Part shown: piece after piece, positions 35,981 through 45,288 of the stretch
Layout: every line of letters starts with the position of its first letter
Position numbering within the stretch: the stretch's first letter is position 1
Source: Asticcacaulis sp.
GTDB taxonomy: Bacteria > Pseudomonadota > Alphaproteobacteria > Caulobacterales > Caulobacteraceae
Length of the DNA: 64,000 nucleotides
Reading direction: 5' to 3'
NCBI GenBank assembly: GCA_024707255.1
Contig: JANQAC010000001.1
Location: 1,240,001-1,304,000, forward strand
The notes under the pieces: model-generated
Seen by the model: only the letters and a program-made list of their open reading frames with translations
Databases searched by the model: none
Told to the model about the DNA's origin: nothing
Translations under genes and position numbers: made by a program

Positions 35981-36775
35981 TTGTCACGCCGTCTTGTCCT
36001 GATTACGGGCGCCTCCTCCGGTATCGGCCTGGCTTTTGCCCGCACCTATGCGGCGCACGGCTGGGATGTAGCGGTCACGGCGCGGCGAGCCGACCGCCTG
36101 GAAAAGCTGGTCGAAGAAATTCGCCTGCGCTTCGGCGTCGAGGCCCACGCCCTGCCGGCCGATCTCGCTGATCCCGCCACACCGGAAGCCTTGCAAAAGA
36201 GCCTGCTGGCGCTTGGCCGCACGGTCGATGGCCTGGTCAATAATGCCGGGTACGGCCAGTCGGGCGGCTTTATCGCCACCTCCCTGGAACAGCACCAGGC
36301 TTTTCTGCGTGTGATGATGCTGGCGCCGATGGAACTGACCCATCGCGTCCTGCCGGGCATGGTCGAACAAAAATTCGGCCGTATCATCAATGTCGCCTCG
36401 CTCGCTGGATTCCTGCCAGCCTCGCCCGGTGATCCGCTCTATGGCCCGGTCAAGACCTTCCTGACGCGTTTCTCGCAGAGCCTGCATCTGGAGATGCGCG
36501 ATCACGGCGTCCATGTCAGCGCGCTTTGCCCCGGCTTCACCTATACTGAATTCCATGACGCCGTGGGCGCATCCAAACTGAGCAAGGCGATTCCGGAATG
36601 GGCTTGGATGGGCGCCGACGAAGTGGCGCGCGAGGGCTATGTCGCCGCCGAGGCCAATCGCGCTGCCTGCGTGCCCGGCGCGCCCAACAAGGCCGCGGCC
36701 GCCCTGCTCAAGGTGTTGCCTGACGACTGGACAATGGAGTTCACCTCCGGGCAGTTGCGCAAATTGCAGCGCTGA
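35981..36775 (+). CDS. Short-chain dehydrogenase/reductase
   Basis: A 264-aa NAD(P)-dependent oxidoreductase beginning at TTG 35981 (read as MSRRLVLITGASSGIGLAFA), with GAGAG about 6 nt upstream. Cofactor motif TGASSGIG, the NNAG motif in GLVNNAGYGQ, catalytic Ser in NVASLAGF and Tyr-Lys in LYGPVKTF. The adjacent Arg residues after strand 2 (TARRADRLEKL) favour NADP. Substrate unknown; similar proteins are often annotated DltE/YqjQ-like. Confidence 0.92.
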   Translation: MSRRLVLITGASSGIGLAFARTYAAHGWDVAVTARRADRLEKLVEEIRLRFGVEAHALPADLADPATPEALQKSLLALGRTVDGLVNNAGYGQSGGFIATSLEQHQAFLRVMMLAPMELTHRVLPGMVEQKFGRIINVASLAGFLPASPGDPLYGPVKTFLTRFSQSLHLEMRDHGVHVSALCPGFTYTEFHDAVGASKLSKAIPEWAWMGADEVAREGYVAAEANRAACVPGAPNKAAAALLKVLPDDWTMEFTSGQLRKLQR

Positions 36776-36778
36776 TAG

Positions 36779-37399
36779 TTATTCGTCGGCGATAATAATG
36801 GCCGGATTTTCCGGCAGCGGAAAATCGAACAGGCCGAAATCGAGTGCCTTTTGTGGCCGCGCCGCCGTCAGCGGCCCCTGCGACAAGGCGGCGATCTCTT
36901 CCGGCGTCAGGTCACGGCCGGTCGCCTTCTTGCGCAGGTGACGCGCCTGGCCGATCGGCGGAATACCAGCGGCTTTCGCCTGCGCCACCGTCATGATCTT
37001 CCAGTAACTTAAGGATAACTGCCAAACCGATGCTGCGGGCTCGCGCTTTGCCGGCCAGCGCTGGCCCTCGGCGAAGACCGGCTGCATGGGTTGAGGCCTG
37101 GACTGGGGCTTGCCGCGCTTCTGATCGCTGATACGACAGGTCAGACGGCAGAAGCGGTCCGTATCCGCCGGCGTGAATATCCGCCCCTTGCGGTCATCTT
37201 CGACCAGGCCGGCATAGGCATCCAGCGCCTCGTCGCGGTTCTCGTAAACCGGCCCCATGGTCTCCGTCACGAAAGCGACCCGCGCCCTGGCCGCCATCTC
37301 CGCTTCCTTTTCACGCACGGCGCGCAAGCCCTCCCCCGCCCGGATGCGGTTGAGTGCCTCGTGGGCATCGGCGGCGATGGGATAGGCGATAAGCGACAT
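36779..37399 (-). CDS. Hypothetical protein, 206 aa
   Basis: No family recognised. Start at ATG 37399 (MSLIAYPIAADAHEALNRIR); a longer in-frame reading to 37456 is less likely. No signal peptide or membrane helix. It is basic in the middle, with ARARVAFVTETMGPVYENRDEALDAYAGL and a later LSLSYWKIMTVAQA and KKATGRDLTPEEIAALSQGP. The base composition matches the chromosome, so it looks like a long-standing resident gene. It converges on the SDR gene with only 3 bp between stops. Confidence 0.7.
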   Translation of the reverse strand: MSLIAYPIAADAHEALNRIRAGEGLRAVREKEAEMAARARVAFVTETMGPVYENRDEALDAYAGLVEDDRKGRIFTPADTDRFCRLTCRISDQKRGKPQSRPQPMQPVFAEGQRWPAKREPAASVWQLSLSYWKIMTVAQAKAAGIPPIGQARHLRKKATGRDLTPEEIAALSQGPLTAARPQKALDFGLFDFPLPENPAIIIADE

Positions 37400-37472
37400 T
37401 ATATGTTCACGATTTGATCCGAAGGCACGATAGACCCTAATACGACTTTGTGGCAAATTTTTCGTGTACGCA

Positions 37473-37511
37473 TTGACGGATTTTATTTATTTCGTTATTT
37501 CACAAAATAAC
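37473..37511 (+). promoter_or_regulatory. Promoter and 18-bp palindromic operator of the SdpR/SdpI-like operon
   Basis: TTGACG at 37473-37478 as a -35, TATTTC near 37496 as a -10, and a perfect inverted repeat GTTATTT-CACA-AAATAAC at 37494-37511 overlapping the -10 region. It lies 15 bp before the ArsR-family gene, the classical position for an autorepressor operator. Confidence 0.55.
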
Positions 37512-37526
37512 AAAACTGGAGAGCGC

Positions 37527-37838
37527 ATGTCCGAAGTCTATAAGGCCCTGGCCGATCCGACCCGCCGCCATATCCTCGAAATGCTGCGGAAGTCCGAAAT
37601 GTCTGCCGGACAGATCGCCGAGCAGGTCCATGTCTCCAAGCCAACCCTCTCCGGCCATCTCAATGTGCTCAAGGCGGCGGAACTGGTCGATGTGACGCGC
37701 CACGGCACCACCCTGATCTACCGGCTGAATACCTCAGTGCTCGAAGAGGCGATCTTTGCCCTGATGAGCGCTTTCAAAATCGGCGCGCCGGCAGATCAGG
37801 CTGATATAAAGGGAGCGGCACATGCGGCTAAGAAGTGA
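37527..37838 (+). CDS. ArsR-family regulator, SdpR-like autorepressor
   Basis: A 103-aa winged-helix protein. Start ATG 37527, with GGAGAG immediately upstream. VYKALADPTRRHILEMLRKSEMSAGQIAEQVHVSKPTLSGHLNVLKAAELVDVTRHG is a textbook ArsR core, with no metal-binding CxC. The end overlaps the start of the SdpI-like gene by 17 bp. B. subtilis has the same pair, sdpR-sdpI, where SdpI senses the SDP toxin and sequesters SdpR. Confidence 0.88.
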   Translation: MSEVYKALADPTRRHILEMLRKSEMSAGQIAEQVHVSKPTLSGHLNVLKAAELVDVTRHGTTLIYRLNTSVLEEAIFALMSAFKIGAPADQADIKGAAHAAKK

Positions 37839-38469
37839 ACAGATTTTGAGCCTGAGCCTGTGGCTGGGTGTGGTAGCCTTCTGTCTGTGGGCGCGATACC
37901 AGTTGCCAGATGCGCCCATCGCCACCCACTTCGGCGTGGACGGTCAGCCGAACGGTTACATGCCGCGTGATGTGGCCCTGGCGTTCGGCCCGGCCTTGAT
38001 GCTGGGTTTCGGCCTGCTTCTTTGGCTATTGCCTGCGCTCTCGCCAAAAGGGGCGTCGCTGAAACGGTCCCAATCCGCTTTTGACGCCGCACAACTTACC
38101 ATCATCGCCTTCCTGGCCGTCGTCCATATCGTCGTGGTCCTGAAAGCCATGGGTGTTCAGATGGATATCATTTCAATCCTGTCGCTCGGTACCGGTTTTC
38201 TGTTCCTGATTATCGGCAATCTGCTGCCCAAGACGCGTTTCAACTATTTCATGGGCGTACGCACACCCTGGACGCTTTCGGACGAGCGGGTCTGGGACAG
38301 GACGCATCGCCTGGCAGGGCCGCTGTTCATGCTGGCCGGCCTGGCGATTATACTGGCGGCGTGCCTGCTGCCGCAATCCTGGCAGATAAATGTCCTGCTG
38401 ACCAGCACGCTCGGCGCGGCCTTCATCGCCTGCACCTATTCTTATCTTGTTGCAAAAACCCTGCGCTAA
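37822..38469 (+). CDS. SdpI/DUF1648-family membrane protein
   Basis: A 215-aa protein with about six membrane helices. The DUF1648 motif is in YQLPDAPIATHFGVDGQPNGYMPRD (P...P.HF...G..D), and the SdpI signature is in NLLPKTRFNYFMGVRTPWTLSDERVWDRTHRLAGPLF. In B. subtilis SdpI gives immunity to SDP toxin and acts as a signal receptor. No toxin gene is seen nearby, so a general sensory or envelope-stress role is more cautious. Confidence 0.87.
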   Translation: MRLRSEQILSLSLWLGVVAFCLWARYQLPDAPIATHFGVDGQPNGYMPRDVALAFGPALMLGFGLLLWLLPALSPKGASLKRSQSAFDAAQLTIIAFLAVVHIVVVLKAMGVQMDIISILSLGTGFLFLIIGNLLPKTRFNYFMGVRTPWTLSDERVWDRTHRLAGPLFMLAGLAIILAACLLPQSWQINVLLTSTLGAAFIACTYSYLVAKTLR

Positions 38470-38538
38470 AAACCCCGTCCAGCCCTGCTTTTTACAGGCA
38501 GATCATCTTGCTCTATAGTGCGGGTAACAGTGATTCGT

Positions 38539-40980
38539 ATGGATGCCCTGATGGCTATTGCCTCTATCGCCTATACCGCCGCCGCGGGCGGATTGGCTCT
38601 GGCCCTGTCCACGACGTGGCTGGCCCTGCGCAACCGTACCCTGTTCACCAAAACCCGTGACCTGCTCGCCGCCGACCTGACCGCCAGGGACACCATGCTC
38701 CGTGAGCTGGACTCGGCGACCTCGGCCTTTGATGAAGCCTTTCTGGCCGTAGAAGGCGATGTGGTGCGGCTGGTCTGGGGCGAAGATACCCTGCGCCATT
38801 GTGGCGAAGCTCTGGGTCTGAAAAACCTTGAGGGCGCCATCGCCCCGCAGGTTCTGCAGGCCCTGGGCGACACCTCGCCCGAAGCCGCTGAAAGCCTGAA
38901 GCAACTGATCAATGAAGGCACGGCCTGCCGTTTCGAGGTTTTCGCCGAAACCCCGCCCAACAAGCTCAGCAACACTACGCCCGGCCTGACCCTGATCGTC
39001 GAGGGCCGCGCATCGGGCGCCACCGCCCTGGCTGCGCCGGCCATCGCCGGCGCCCGCGCCTCGCTGGCCTCCGGACCGTTCGCCCAGATGGCCGAACGCG
39101 TGCCGGCGCCCTGCTGGATCTGTGCCCGTGACGGCCGCATCGTCTGGGCCAATGCTGCCTGGCTGCGCGCCGCCGAGGCCACCAGCCTGGAAGACGCCGT
39201 GCAGAAGGGCCTGTCGTTTGATCGCAATGCCGACGCCCTCGTCATGGAGGCGCTGGAGCAGCATATCCGCCGCGAAGGTTTCCGCTGGCTGACGGTCGGC
39301 GGCCAGAGGCGCGCCTTCGAGGTCATCGCCGAGCCGCTCAACGAAGCCTATGTCTGCGCCTACGCCATCGACGTCACCGAGGCCGAGGAAAGCCGCGAAG
39401 CCCTGAAACGTCACGCCAAGGCGCATGACGAAACGCTCGACGCCCTGGAAGACGCGGTCGCCATTTTCGGCCCGGAAAAGCAACTGACCTTTCACAATCG
39501 CGCCTTCGAGAAGCTATGGGATCTGGAGCCTGCCTGGCTGGCCGAACGCCCGACGCACGGCGAATGGCTCGACCGCCTGCGTCAGAAGCGCCGTCTGCCG
39601 GAAACCGGCGATTACAGCGGCTTCAAAACCCGCGAACTGGAATTTTACGGCCTGACCCATACGGCCGACGACGAGATGTGGAGCCTGCCCGATGGTCGCT
39701 CCCTGCGCGTCGTGCGCCAGCCGCATCCCCTCGGCGGCCTGCTGATCCTGTTTTCCGACAAAACCGGCGAACTGAAGCTGACCGCCCGGTTCAACAGCCT
39801 GATCCAGGTGCAGAAATCGACGCTCGACCAGCTCAACGACGCCGTGTCGGTCTATGGCAGCGACGGCCGCCTGCGCCTGCGCAACCAGGCGTTCGACAAG
39901 TTCTGGAATATCCAATCCGACGATATGACGGCAGTGATGGATTTCAGCCAGGTGGCCGAACTGTGCCTGCCTCTGGTGCATGATCGCAGCTTCTGGAGCG
40001 AACTCAAGGCCCGCGTCACCGATACCGATCCGTTGGCCCGCGCCCCGCAACTGGGCGAGGTCAAGGTCTCCGACGGCCGTCTGGCGCAGTGGCGCACCCA
40101 GCCCCTGCCCGATGGCGCCACCCTGGTCGCCTTTTCCGACATCACCGCCACGCGGCAACTGGAAACCGCCATCGAGGCGCGGGACGAGGCGCTGAATGAA
40201 TCAGTACGGCTGAAACGCGATTTCGTCGCCAATGTATCGTACGAACTGCGCACGCCGCTGACCACCATCGTGGGTTATGCCGACCTGCTGCAGGCACAAA
40301 CCAACGAAAATCCCAAGCAGAAAGCCTATCTCGACTCCATCCAGTCGGCGGCGCAGGAACTGGCGCGCTCGATCGACGATGTGCTCGACATGGCCCAGAT
40401 CGACGCCGGCGAAATGTCGATCCACCGCGAGGATGTCCGCCTGCTCGATATTGTAGCCGAGGTGGGCCTGCGCCTCTCCGATGCCTTCAAGGCGCGTGGG
40501 GTGGGCTTCGACTACAGCGGCGTGATCGAATCCGGCCTGATCCGCGTCGATGCCAAAAGGCTGGCGCAGTGCCTGGAGCATCTGCTCGGCAATGCCATCC
40601 GCAATGCCAGCAGCGGCGGCGCGGTCACGCTGAACGCGCAGAAAGACGGCGATAATCTGGTGCTGGAAGTGGCCTATAGCGGCCGCGGCATCCCCTATCA
40701 TGTTCAGGCCCATATCTTCGATCGCTATATCGGCCGCGAACGCGGCGGCCCCGGACTCGGACTCGCCCTCGTCAAGGCACTGGTTGAACTGCACGACGGC
40801 TGGATCACGCTGGAATCCGAGCCTAATGAAGGCGCCAGTTTCAAGATTCACCTGCCGGGACAGAATGAGGCTGGCCGTTCGGAAACGGGGCCGAAACTGG
40901 AACTGGTTGAAGCCGTCAAAACCGAGGCGGCCAGCCATGACGATGACGCCGGCGGCAATTCGGTGGTCGACGTCGCCTGA
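38539..40980 (+). CDS. divL: DivL-type atypical (tyrosine) sensor kinase
   Basis: An 813-aa membrane-anchored pseudokinase. One N-terminal helix (about residues 8-30) is followed by several PAS-like domains (near APCWICARDGRIVWANAAWL, DAVAIFGPEKQLTFHNRAF, DAVSVYGSDGRLRLRNQAF), then an H-box reading FVANVSYELRTPLTTIVGY. The usual His is Tyr (about residue 568), the hallmark of DivL. The ATPase domain retains HLLGNAIRNA and GGPGLGLALVKAL but reads VAYSGRGIP where DxGxGI is expected. Caulobacter DivL links DivK to CckA and CtrA control. Start ATG 38539 chosen; GTG 38518 is possible. Confidence 0.92.
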   Translation: MDALMAIASIAYTAAAGGLALALSTTWLALRNRTLFTKTRDLLAADLTARDTMLRELDSATSAFDEAFLAVEGDVVRLVWGEDTLRHCGEALGLKNLEGAIAPQVLQALGDTSPEAAESLKQLINEGTACRFEVFAETPPNKLSNTTPGLTLIVEGRASGATALAAPAIAGARASLASGPFAQMAERVPAPCWICARDGRIVWANAAWLRAAEATSLEDAVQKGLSFDRNADALVMEALEQHIRREGFRWLTVGGQRRAFEVIAEPLNEAYVCAYAIDVTEAEESREALKRHAKAHDETLDALEDAVAIFGPEKQLTFHNRAFEKLWDLEPAWLAERPTHGEWLDRLRQKRRLPETGDYSGFKTRELEFYGLTHTADDEMWSLPDGRSLRVVRQPHPLGGLLILFSDKTGELKLTARFNSLIQVQKSTLDQLNDAVSVYGSDGRLRLRNQAFDKFWNIQSDDMTAVMDFSQVAELCLPLVHDRSFWSELKARVTDTDPLARAPQLGEVKVSDGRLAQWRTQPLPDGATLVAFSDITATRQLETAIEARDEALNESVRLKRDFVANVSYELRTPLTTIVGYADLLQAQTNENPKQKAYLDSIQSAAQELARSIDDVLDMAQIDAGEMSIHREDVRLLDIVAEVGLRLSDAFKARGVGFDYSGVIESGLIRVDAKRLAQCLEHLLGNAIRNASSGGAVTLNAQKDGDNLVLEVAYSGRGIPYHVQAHIFDRYIGRERGGPGLGLALVKALVELHDGWITLESEPNEGASFKIHLPGQNEAGRSETGPKLELVEAVKTEAASHDDDAGGNSVVDVA

Positions 40981-41093
40981 TATCCTGGCCTAACACTCTG
41001 CAACGCGAAGTGAGGCACTTTGGGGTTGATCCCGCCTTGCAAAAGGGGCGATAGGATCATCACACCTCCGTTCAGTCCAATCGAAAGCCCCAA

Positions 41094-42427
41094 ATGGCCA
41101 AGGATCTGCGCCGCCTGCGCCCCATACTGTCCCGATGGATGAGCCTGCGTCACTGGCGCTCGCAGCTCGTTTTCTGGAGCGGTGGCCTGCTGGTCGGCGT
41201 CGTGGCGGTGTTTCTGGCGGTGATCTGCGACCGGGCACAGGATATCTTCCGGATGGCGCGCGGCCTCCAGTGGTGGCTGCCCCTGATCCTGACGCCGCTG
41301 GGCTTCGCCGCCTCGGCCTGGGCCACCCGGCGCTGGTTTACGGGCACACAAGGCTCCGGCATCCCGCAGGTGATCGCCGCCACCGAGATTGTCCGCCATC
41401 ACCCCGACGCCCTCGATCGTCTGGTATCGATTCGGATCATTATCGGCAAGACACTTCTCCTCTTTTTCGGCCTGTTGTGCGGCGCCTCGATCGGCCGCGA
41501 AGGCCCGACCGTGCAGATCGGCGCCTCGGTCATGCGATTAGCCGGCAAGGTCGGGCGCATTGGCAATGAATCCGCCCTGCTGCTGGCCGGCGGCGCGGCG
41601 GGCGTGGCCGCAGCCTTCAACACCCCCTGGCCGGTATCGTCTTCGCCATCGAGGAACTCGGCAAGAGCTTCGAGCAACGCACGTCCGGCACGGTGATCTT
41701 CACCGTCATGCTGGCCGGCATCGCATCGCTGGGCCTTTTGGGCGACTATACCTATTTCGGCCGCAACACCACGCACATCATGGGCTGGCAGGATGCTGTC
41801 GCGGTTGCGGTCTGCGGAATCGGCGGCGGCCTTGTCGGCGGTGGCTTCAGCCGGGCGCTGGTATTCGGCACCAAACGTCTCGGCAGTGTATTCAACGGCG
41901 CGCTGGCGAAGCGGCCGGTGATGTTCGCTGCCCTGTGCGGCCTGCTGGTGGCGATTATCGGCGTCTCGACCGGCGGCACGATTTTCGGCACCGGCTATAC
42001 AGAGGCCAAGGCCCTTCTGACTGGTAGCGGCCATATCGCCCATGGTTACGGCCCGCTCAAGGTGCTGGGCACGCTTTTATCGTGCGTCAGCGGCATTCCC
42101 GGCGGCATTTTCGCCCCGTCACTGGCGGCAGGGGCCGGCTTGGGCGCCGACATGCAGATGCTGGTGCCGATGGTGCCGGTAGCCACCATGGCCCTGCTTG
42201 GCATGGTCGGCTATTTTTCCGGTGTCGTTCAGTCGCCGCTGACCTCGTTTGTCATCGTGCTGGAAATGACCAATGACCACGATATGGTCATCCCGCTGAT
42301 GGCGACCAGCCTGCTGGCCTATGGCGTCTCCAAACTGGTCTGCCCGCGCCCGCTCTATCACAGCCTGTCGCAGGGCTTCGTCAAACAGGAGCGCGAATTG
42401 CGGGGAGAAACACCTAAAAAGGGCTAG
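41094..42427 (+). CDS. ClC-family chloride channel/antiporter (frameshifted)
   Basis: About 444 aa when repaired. Selectivity-filter motifs: GSGIPQV, and GREGPTVQIGAS with the gating Glu. The frame fails at the C5 run 41623-41627: AAFNTPW... should read AAFNTPLAGIVFAIEELGKSF with one more C. The second part continues IFTVMLAGIASLGLL, PGGIFAPSLAAGAGLG (GxFxP) and FSGVVQSPLTSFVIVLEMT. Probably a sequencing error. It converges on the HPP gene, and the two stop codons overlap. Confidence 0.88.
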
Positions 42428-43542
42428 TTCTCTGCGTGGAACAGGGCGCGCATCATGTCTGAACTGCTGATGATCCCCGCCAGCCGGCGCTCTTCATCAA
42501 TCACCAGCACATGGCGTTTGTCGCCCTGGCGGAACAGCGGCATCATCTTATCGAGCAGGGTATCCGTGCCGGTGCTGACATAGTCCTCTCGCATGAGTTG
42601 CCCGGCGACCTCCGGAATTTCCGAATGCAATTGGCCAGAGCGCGTGATCAGGCGCTGCAGGCCGTTTTCCGGATTTTCCGCGTCGAGAAGCGCCGCCTGA
42701 TGCAGGACATCGTCACGCGTCAGCAGGCCGTGAATGCGGCGCCGGCGATCAACCACCGGCAGGGCCTTAATGTCGTGGCTTTCCATCAGCCGCCACGCGT
42801 CCTTCAAATGCGTGCCGAAGTGGACGCTGATGACCGGCGCGGTCATGATATCGGCGCAGGTCTGCCGGCCGGCCATGCGGCGCCAGGCGCGCAATTCGCT
42901 GATTTCGAGCAGGCGCGCCAGATCGTCCGGCGCGATGTCGAGGACTTCGTTATGCTCCGCCAGCGCCGCCGCCAGGTCTTCCTCGCGGATGCGCAGCAGG
43001 CCGGACCGCGGCGAGGTGGCGGGAATGGCGACATGCGGATAGCTCTTGCCGGTCAGAAAGTTGTAGATCAGGCCCATGACGACCAGCAGAACCGAATTGG
43101 TAAAGGCGGGAAACAGGGCGAATAGCGGCGCCTGGGTATGGGTCAGCACCACCAGCAAGGCCATGGCCCCGCCGGGCGGATGGATGCAGCGCAGGGTGAA
43201 CATGGCGCCGATGGCCAGGCCAACGGCCACGCTGGCGGCGATGACCGGATCGGGGATCAGGTTGCAGGCCAGAAGGCCCGCTATGGCAGAAACCGTATTG
43301 CCGCCCACCACCGACCACGGCTGGGCCAGCGGGCTGGACGGCACGGCAAAGACCAGCACCGCGCTGGCACCAAGCGGCGCCACCAGCCAGGGCGTCAGGT
43401 GCAGGTATCGGGCGATCAGCAGGCTGATCATCGCCGTGAAGGCAATACCGATGCCGCCGCCAATGGCGCTGCGCAGACGCTCGGTATGCTTTACCGGCAT
43501 CGAGCGGGGATAAAAAGCCTTCAGCCCTTCGGAAAGAGTCAT
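42424..43542 (-). CDS. HPP-family membrane protein with C-terminal CBS pair
   Basis: A 372-aa protein. The N-terminal half is an HPP domain of four membrane helices with the namesake CIHPPGGAMALL. The C-terminal half carries two CBS domains (CADIMTAPVISVHFGTHLKDAWRLM and YVSTGTDTLLDKMMPLFRQ), which usually bind adenosyl nucleotides. HPP proteins in cyanobacteria and plants move nitrite; with CBS domains they are likely regulated transporters. The neighbouring ClC gene points loosely to anion handling. Confidence 0.88.
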   Translation of the reverse strand: MTLSEGLKAFYPRSMPVKHTERLRSAIGGGIGIAFTAMISLLIARYLHLTPWLVAPLGASAVLVFAVPSSPLAQPWSVVGGNTVSAIAGLLACNLIPDPVIAASVAVGLAIGAMFTLRCIHPPGGAMALLVVLTHTQAPLFALFPAFTNSVLLVVMGLIYNFLTGKSYPHVAIPATSPRSGLLRIREEDLAAALAEHNEVLDIAPDDLARLLEISELRAWRRMAGRQTCADIMTAPVISVHFGTHLKDAWRLMESHDIKALPVVDRRRRIHGLLTRDDVLHQAALLDAENPENGLQRLITRSGQLHSEIPEVAGQLMREDYVSTGTDTLLDKMMPLFRQGDKRHVLVIDEERRLAGIISSSDMMRALFHAEN

Positions 43543-43561
43543 GAACCACCAACGCGAACAA

Positions 43562-43594
43562 AAGAGGCGCGGGTTCTAGCCGCTCGCGCCTCTT
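43562..43594 (-). terminator. Intrinsic terminator after creD
   Basis: Ten-base arms AAGAGGCGCG / CGCGCCTCTT with a 13-nt loop; on the minus strand it is followed by TTGTTCG, so the T tract is CTTTTG. Located 30 bp after the creD stop. Confidence 0.65.
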
Positions 43595-43624
43595 CGTCAA
43601 AGCCATTTTTTCTGAGGTCGCGCG

Positions 43625-45046
43625 TTAGGTGGCCTCAGGTTCACGGCCATACCAGTTGATGTTCCGCGTCAGCACCATAACGGTGGCGATGACCACGAAG
43701 GCGGCCACGGCGCCGATCAGCAGCGCATAGTCTTCCATGCGCATGAGCGTATAGATCATGCCGTACAGCAGGGAAAAGACGACCAGCGCCGCAATGCCAC
43801 GCAGTCGGCTTTTGAACACCATGCCAGCATAGACGGAGATCAGCCCGACCGTGGCCCCGGCCGCAGCGAGAAAGGCCAGGTCGAAGCCGATCCGCTCAGC
43901 CAATGACAGCAGCAGCAGATAAAAGGTGATCTGCGCCAGACCGATCAGGATATATTGCGCCGGGTGCAGTTCGCGCTTCGAGGTGCTTTCAAAGACGAAA
44001 TAGGTCAGGAAGACCAGCCCCACGAAGAGCAAAGCATATTTCAGCGACCGGCCGACATTCTTGTAAGGGTTGGTCTGCTCGACAAAGGAGACTGACAGTT
44101 CCGATTTACCCAGCGAGGACAGGCTGTCGAGATTGATCACCGCCGGCAGGCCGCGGGCAATGAAGGGCACGGACCAGGTGGCCTTGAAGCCCGCTTTCAG
44201 ATCCTCCTCGCCTTTCATCAACGGGGTTTGCTGATCGTGATGGAAGGCGCGCGTGGCCGGCAGAAACCCGCCGCCAAAGGAGGGCGAATTCCAGTCACCG
44301 GACAGCGTCACCTCGGACGACTTGGCATAGGCCAGAACGCCGAGTTTCTGCGCGCCGGTAAAGCTCATATCGAGGGTCACATCATGCGGTTTCATCATAT
44401 CAAGCAAAGCCAGCGGACTGGAAAACAGGTCGAGCTGGCCGTTGCCGCCATCGGTATTGATATTCTGCGCCCCTTCCGGGGCCGGGGCGAGCGTCACCGG
44501 CTGGCCGTCGATCAACGCCACGATATCCTTGCGGGCGCCGCGCGAATCCGAGGCGCCGGCAATCAGTTGCGCCCGGCTCCAGTCAAGCGTGGCATTGGCC
44601 GGCGCCGTCACCTGGGACAGGTCGAAGTGCGCGGTGAAATGCAGGTCGGTGGCATAGACCGGCACGCGGAACAGTGACCGCGACCGCACCTCGCTCTTGC
44701 TGGTGGCCACCGCATTGCCCGTCACCGGAAAGACGATCAACTGACCGGTCTGGGAAGGCGTTGTCGTCTTATTGCCCTGGCTGTCGATCTCGGTTTTTGG
44801 CGGGGTGGTGTAGGGCACGGCGATGACAGGGCCCAGAAAGGTCTGCGGCCCGCCCATCAGGCCGCCGATTTCGCGCGTCACTTCTTCGGCGCGGTGGGTA
44901 CGGTCAAGCAGCAGCAGGAAGACGCAGCCGGCCGGCACCGACATCAGGACGGCGAGGATACAGACGATCAGAAGCTTGGTGCCCTTGCTGCGGCTGATGA
45001 TCTGACGCGGCGGCGTGGCGTATTGTGGAGTGGATGGCGTGGACAT
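43625..45046 (-). CDS. creD: Inner membrane protein CreD
   Basis: A 473-aa protein starting at ATG 45046 (MSTPSTPQYATPPRQII), with AAGGA 8 nt upstream. One N-terminal helix (LLIVCILAVLMSVPAGCVFLLL), then a large periplasmic domain (GPVIAVPYTTPP, SLFRVPVYATDLHFTAHF, ...PSFGGGFLP), followed by several helices from FVGLVFLTYFVFE onward. This is the CreD layout. In enterobacteria creD answers to CreBC and affects envelope stress; here no creBC is adjacent. Upstream lie two operator-like palindromes shared with the divergent gene. Confidence 0.93.
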   Translation of the reverse strand: MSTPSTPQYATPPRQIISRSKGTKLLIVCILAVLMSVPAGCVFLLLLDRTHRAEEVTREIGGLMGGPQTFLGPVIAVPYTTPPKTEIDSQGNKTTTPSQTGQLIVFPVTGNAVATSKSEVRSRSLFRVPVYATDLHFTAHFDLSQVTAPANATLDWSRAQLIAGASDSRGARKDIVALIDGQPVTLAPAPEGAQNINTDGGNGQLDLFSSPLALLDMMKPHDVTLDMSFTGAQKLGVLAYAKSSEVTLSGDWNSPSFGGGFLPATRAFHHDQQTPLMKGEEDLKAGFKATWSVPFIARGLPAVINLDSLSSLGKSELSVSFVEQTNPYKNVGRSLKYALLFVGLVFLTYFVFESTSKRELHPAQYILIGLAQITFYLLLLSLAERIGFDLAFLAAAGATVGLISVYAGMVFKSRLRGIAALVVFSLLYGMIYTLMRMEDYALLIGAVAAFVVIATVMVLTRNINWYGREPEAT

Positions 45047-45114
45047 TGAGGGTTTCCTTGGGATGTGTCCATTACGGCAGGTGAAAAGCTCTGCCGATGC
45101 CACCCTATCACAAT

Positions 45115-45151
45115 TTGAACAATGTTCAATATAATATTTGAACAGCGTTCA
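45115..45151. promoter_or_regulatory. Tandem palindromic operators between creD and the NDUFA9-like gene
   Basis: A perfect 15-bp palindrome TTGAACAATGTTCAA (45115-45129) and a second, TGAACAGCGTTCA (45139-45151), have centres 23 bp apart, about two helical turns. They lie in the AT-rich divergent promoter region. The TGAAC/GTTCA half-site resembles TetR-family operators. No TetR gene is present in the window, so the regulator would act in trans. Confidence 0.6.
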
Positions 45152-45288
45152 CGACCGTGCGCAATGCCACAGCGCGCAATATTTCCGCAAAGACATTGCC
45201 TCAGCAAAAGCCTTGCGTTATCGAGGGGGCAAAGCGGGTGCCACAGACGAGTCTCCCGCCGGCTGATCAGTATTTTGAGGATAAGATC

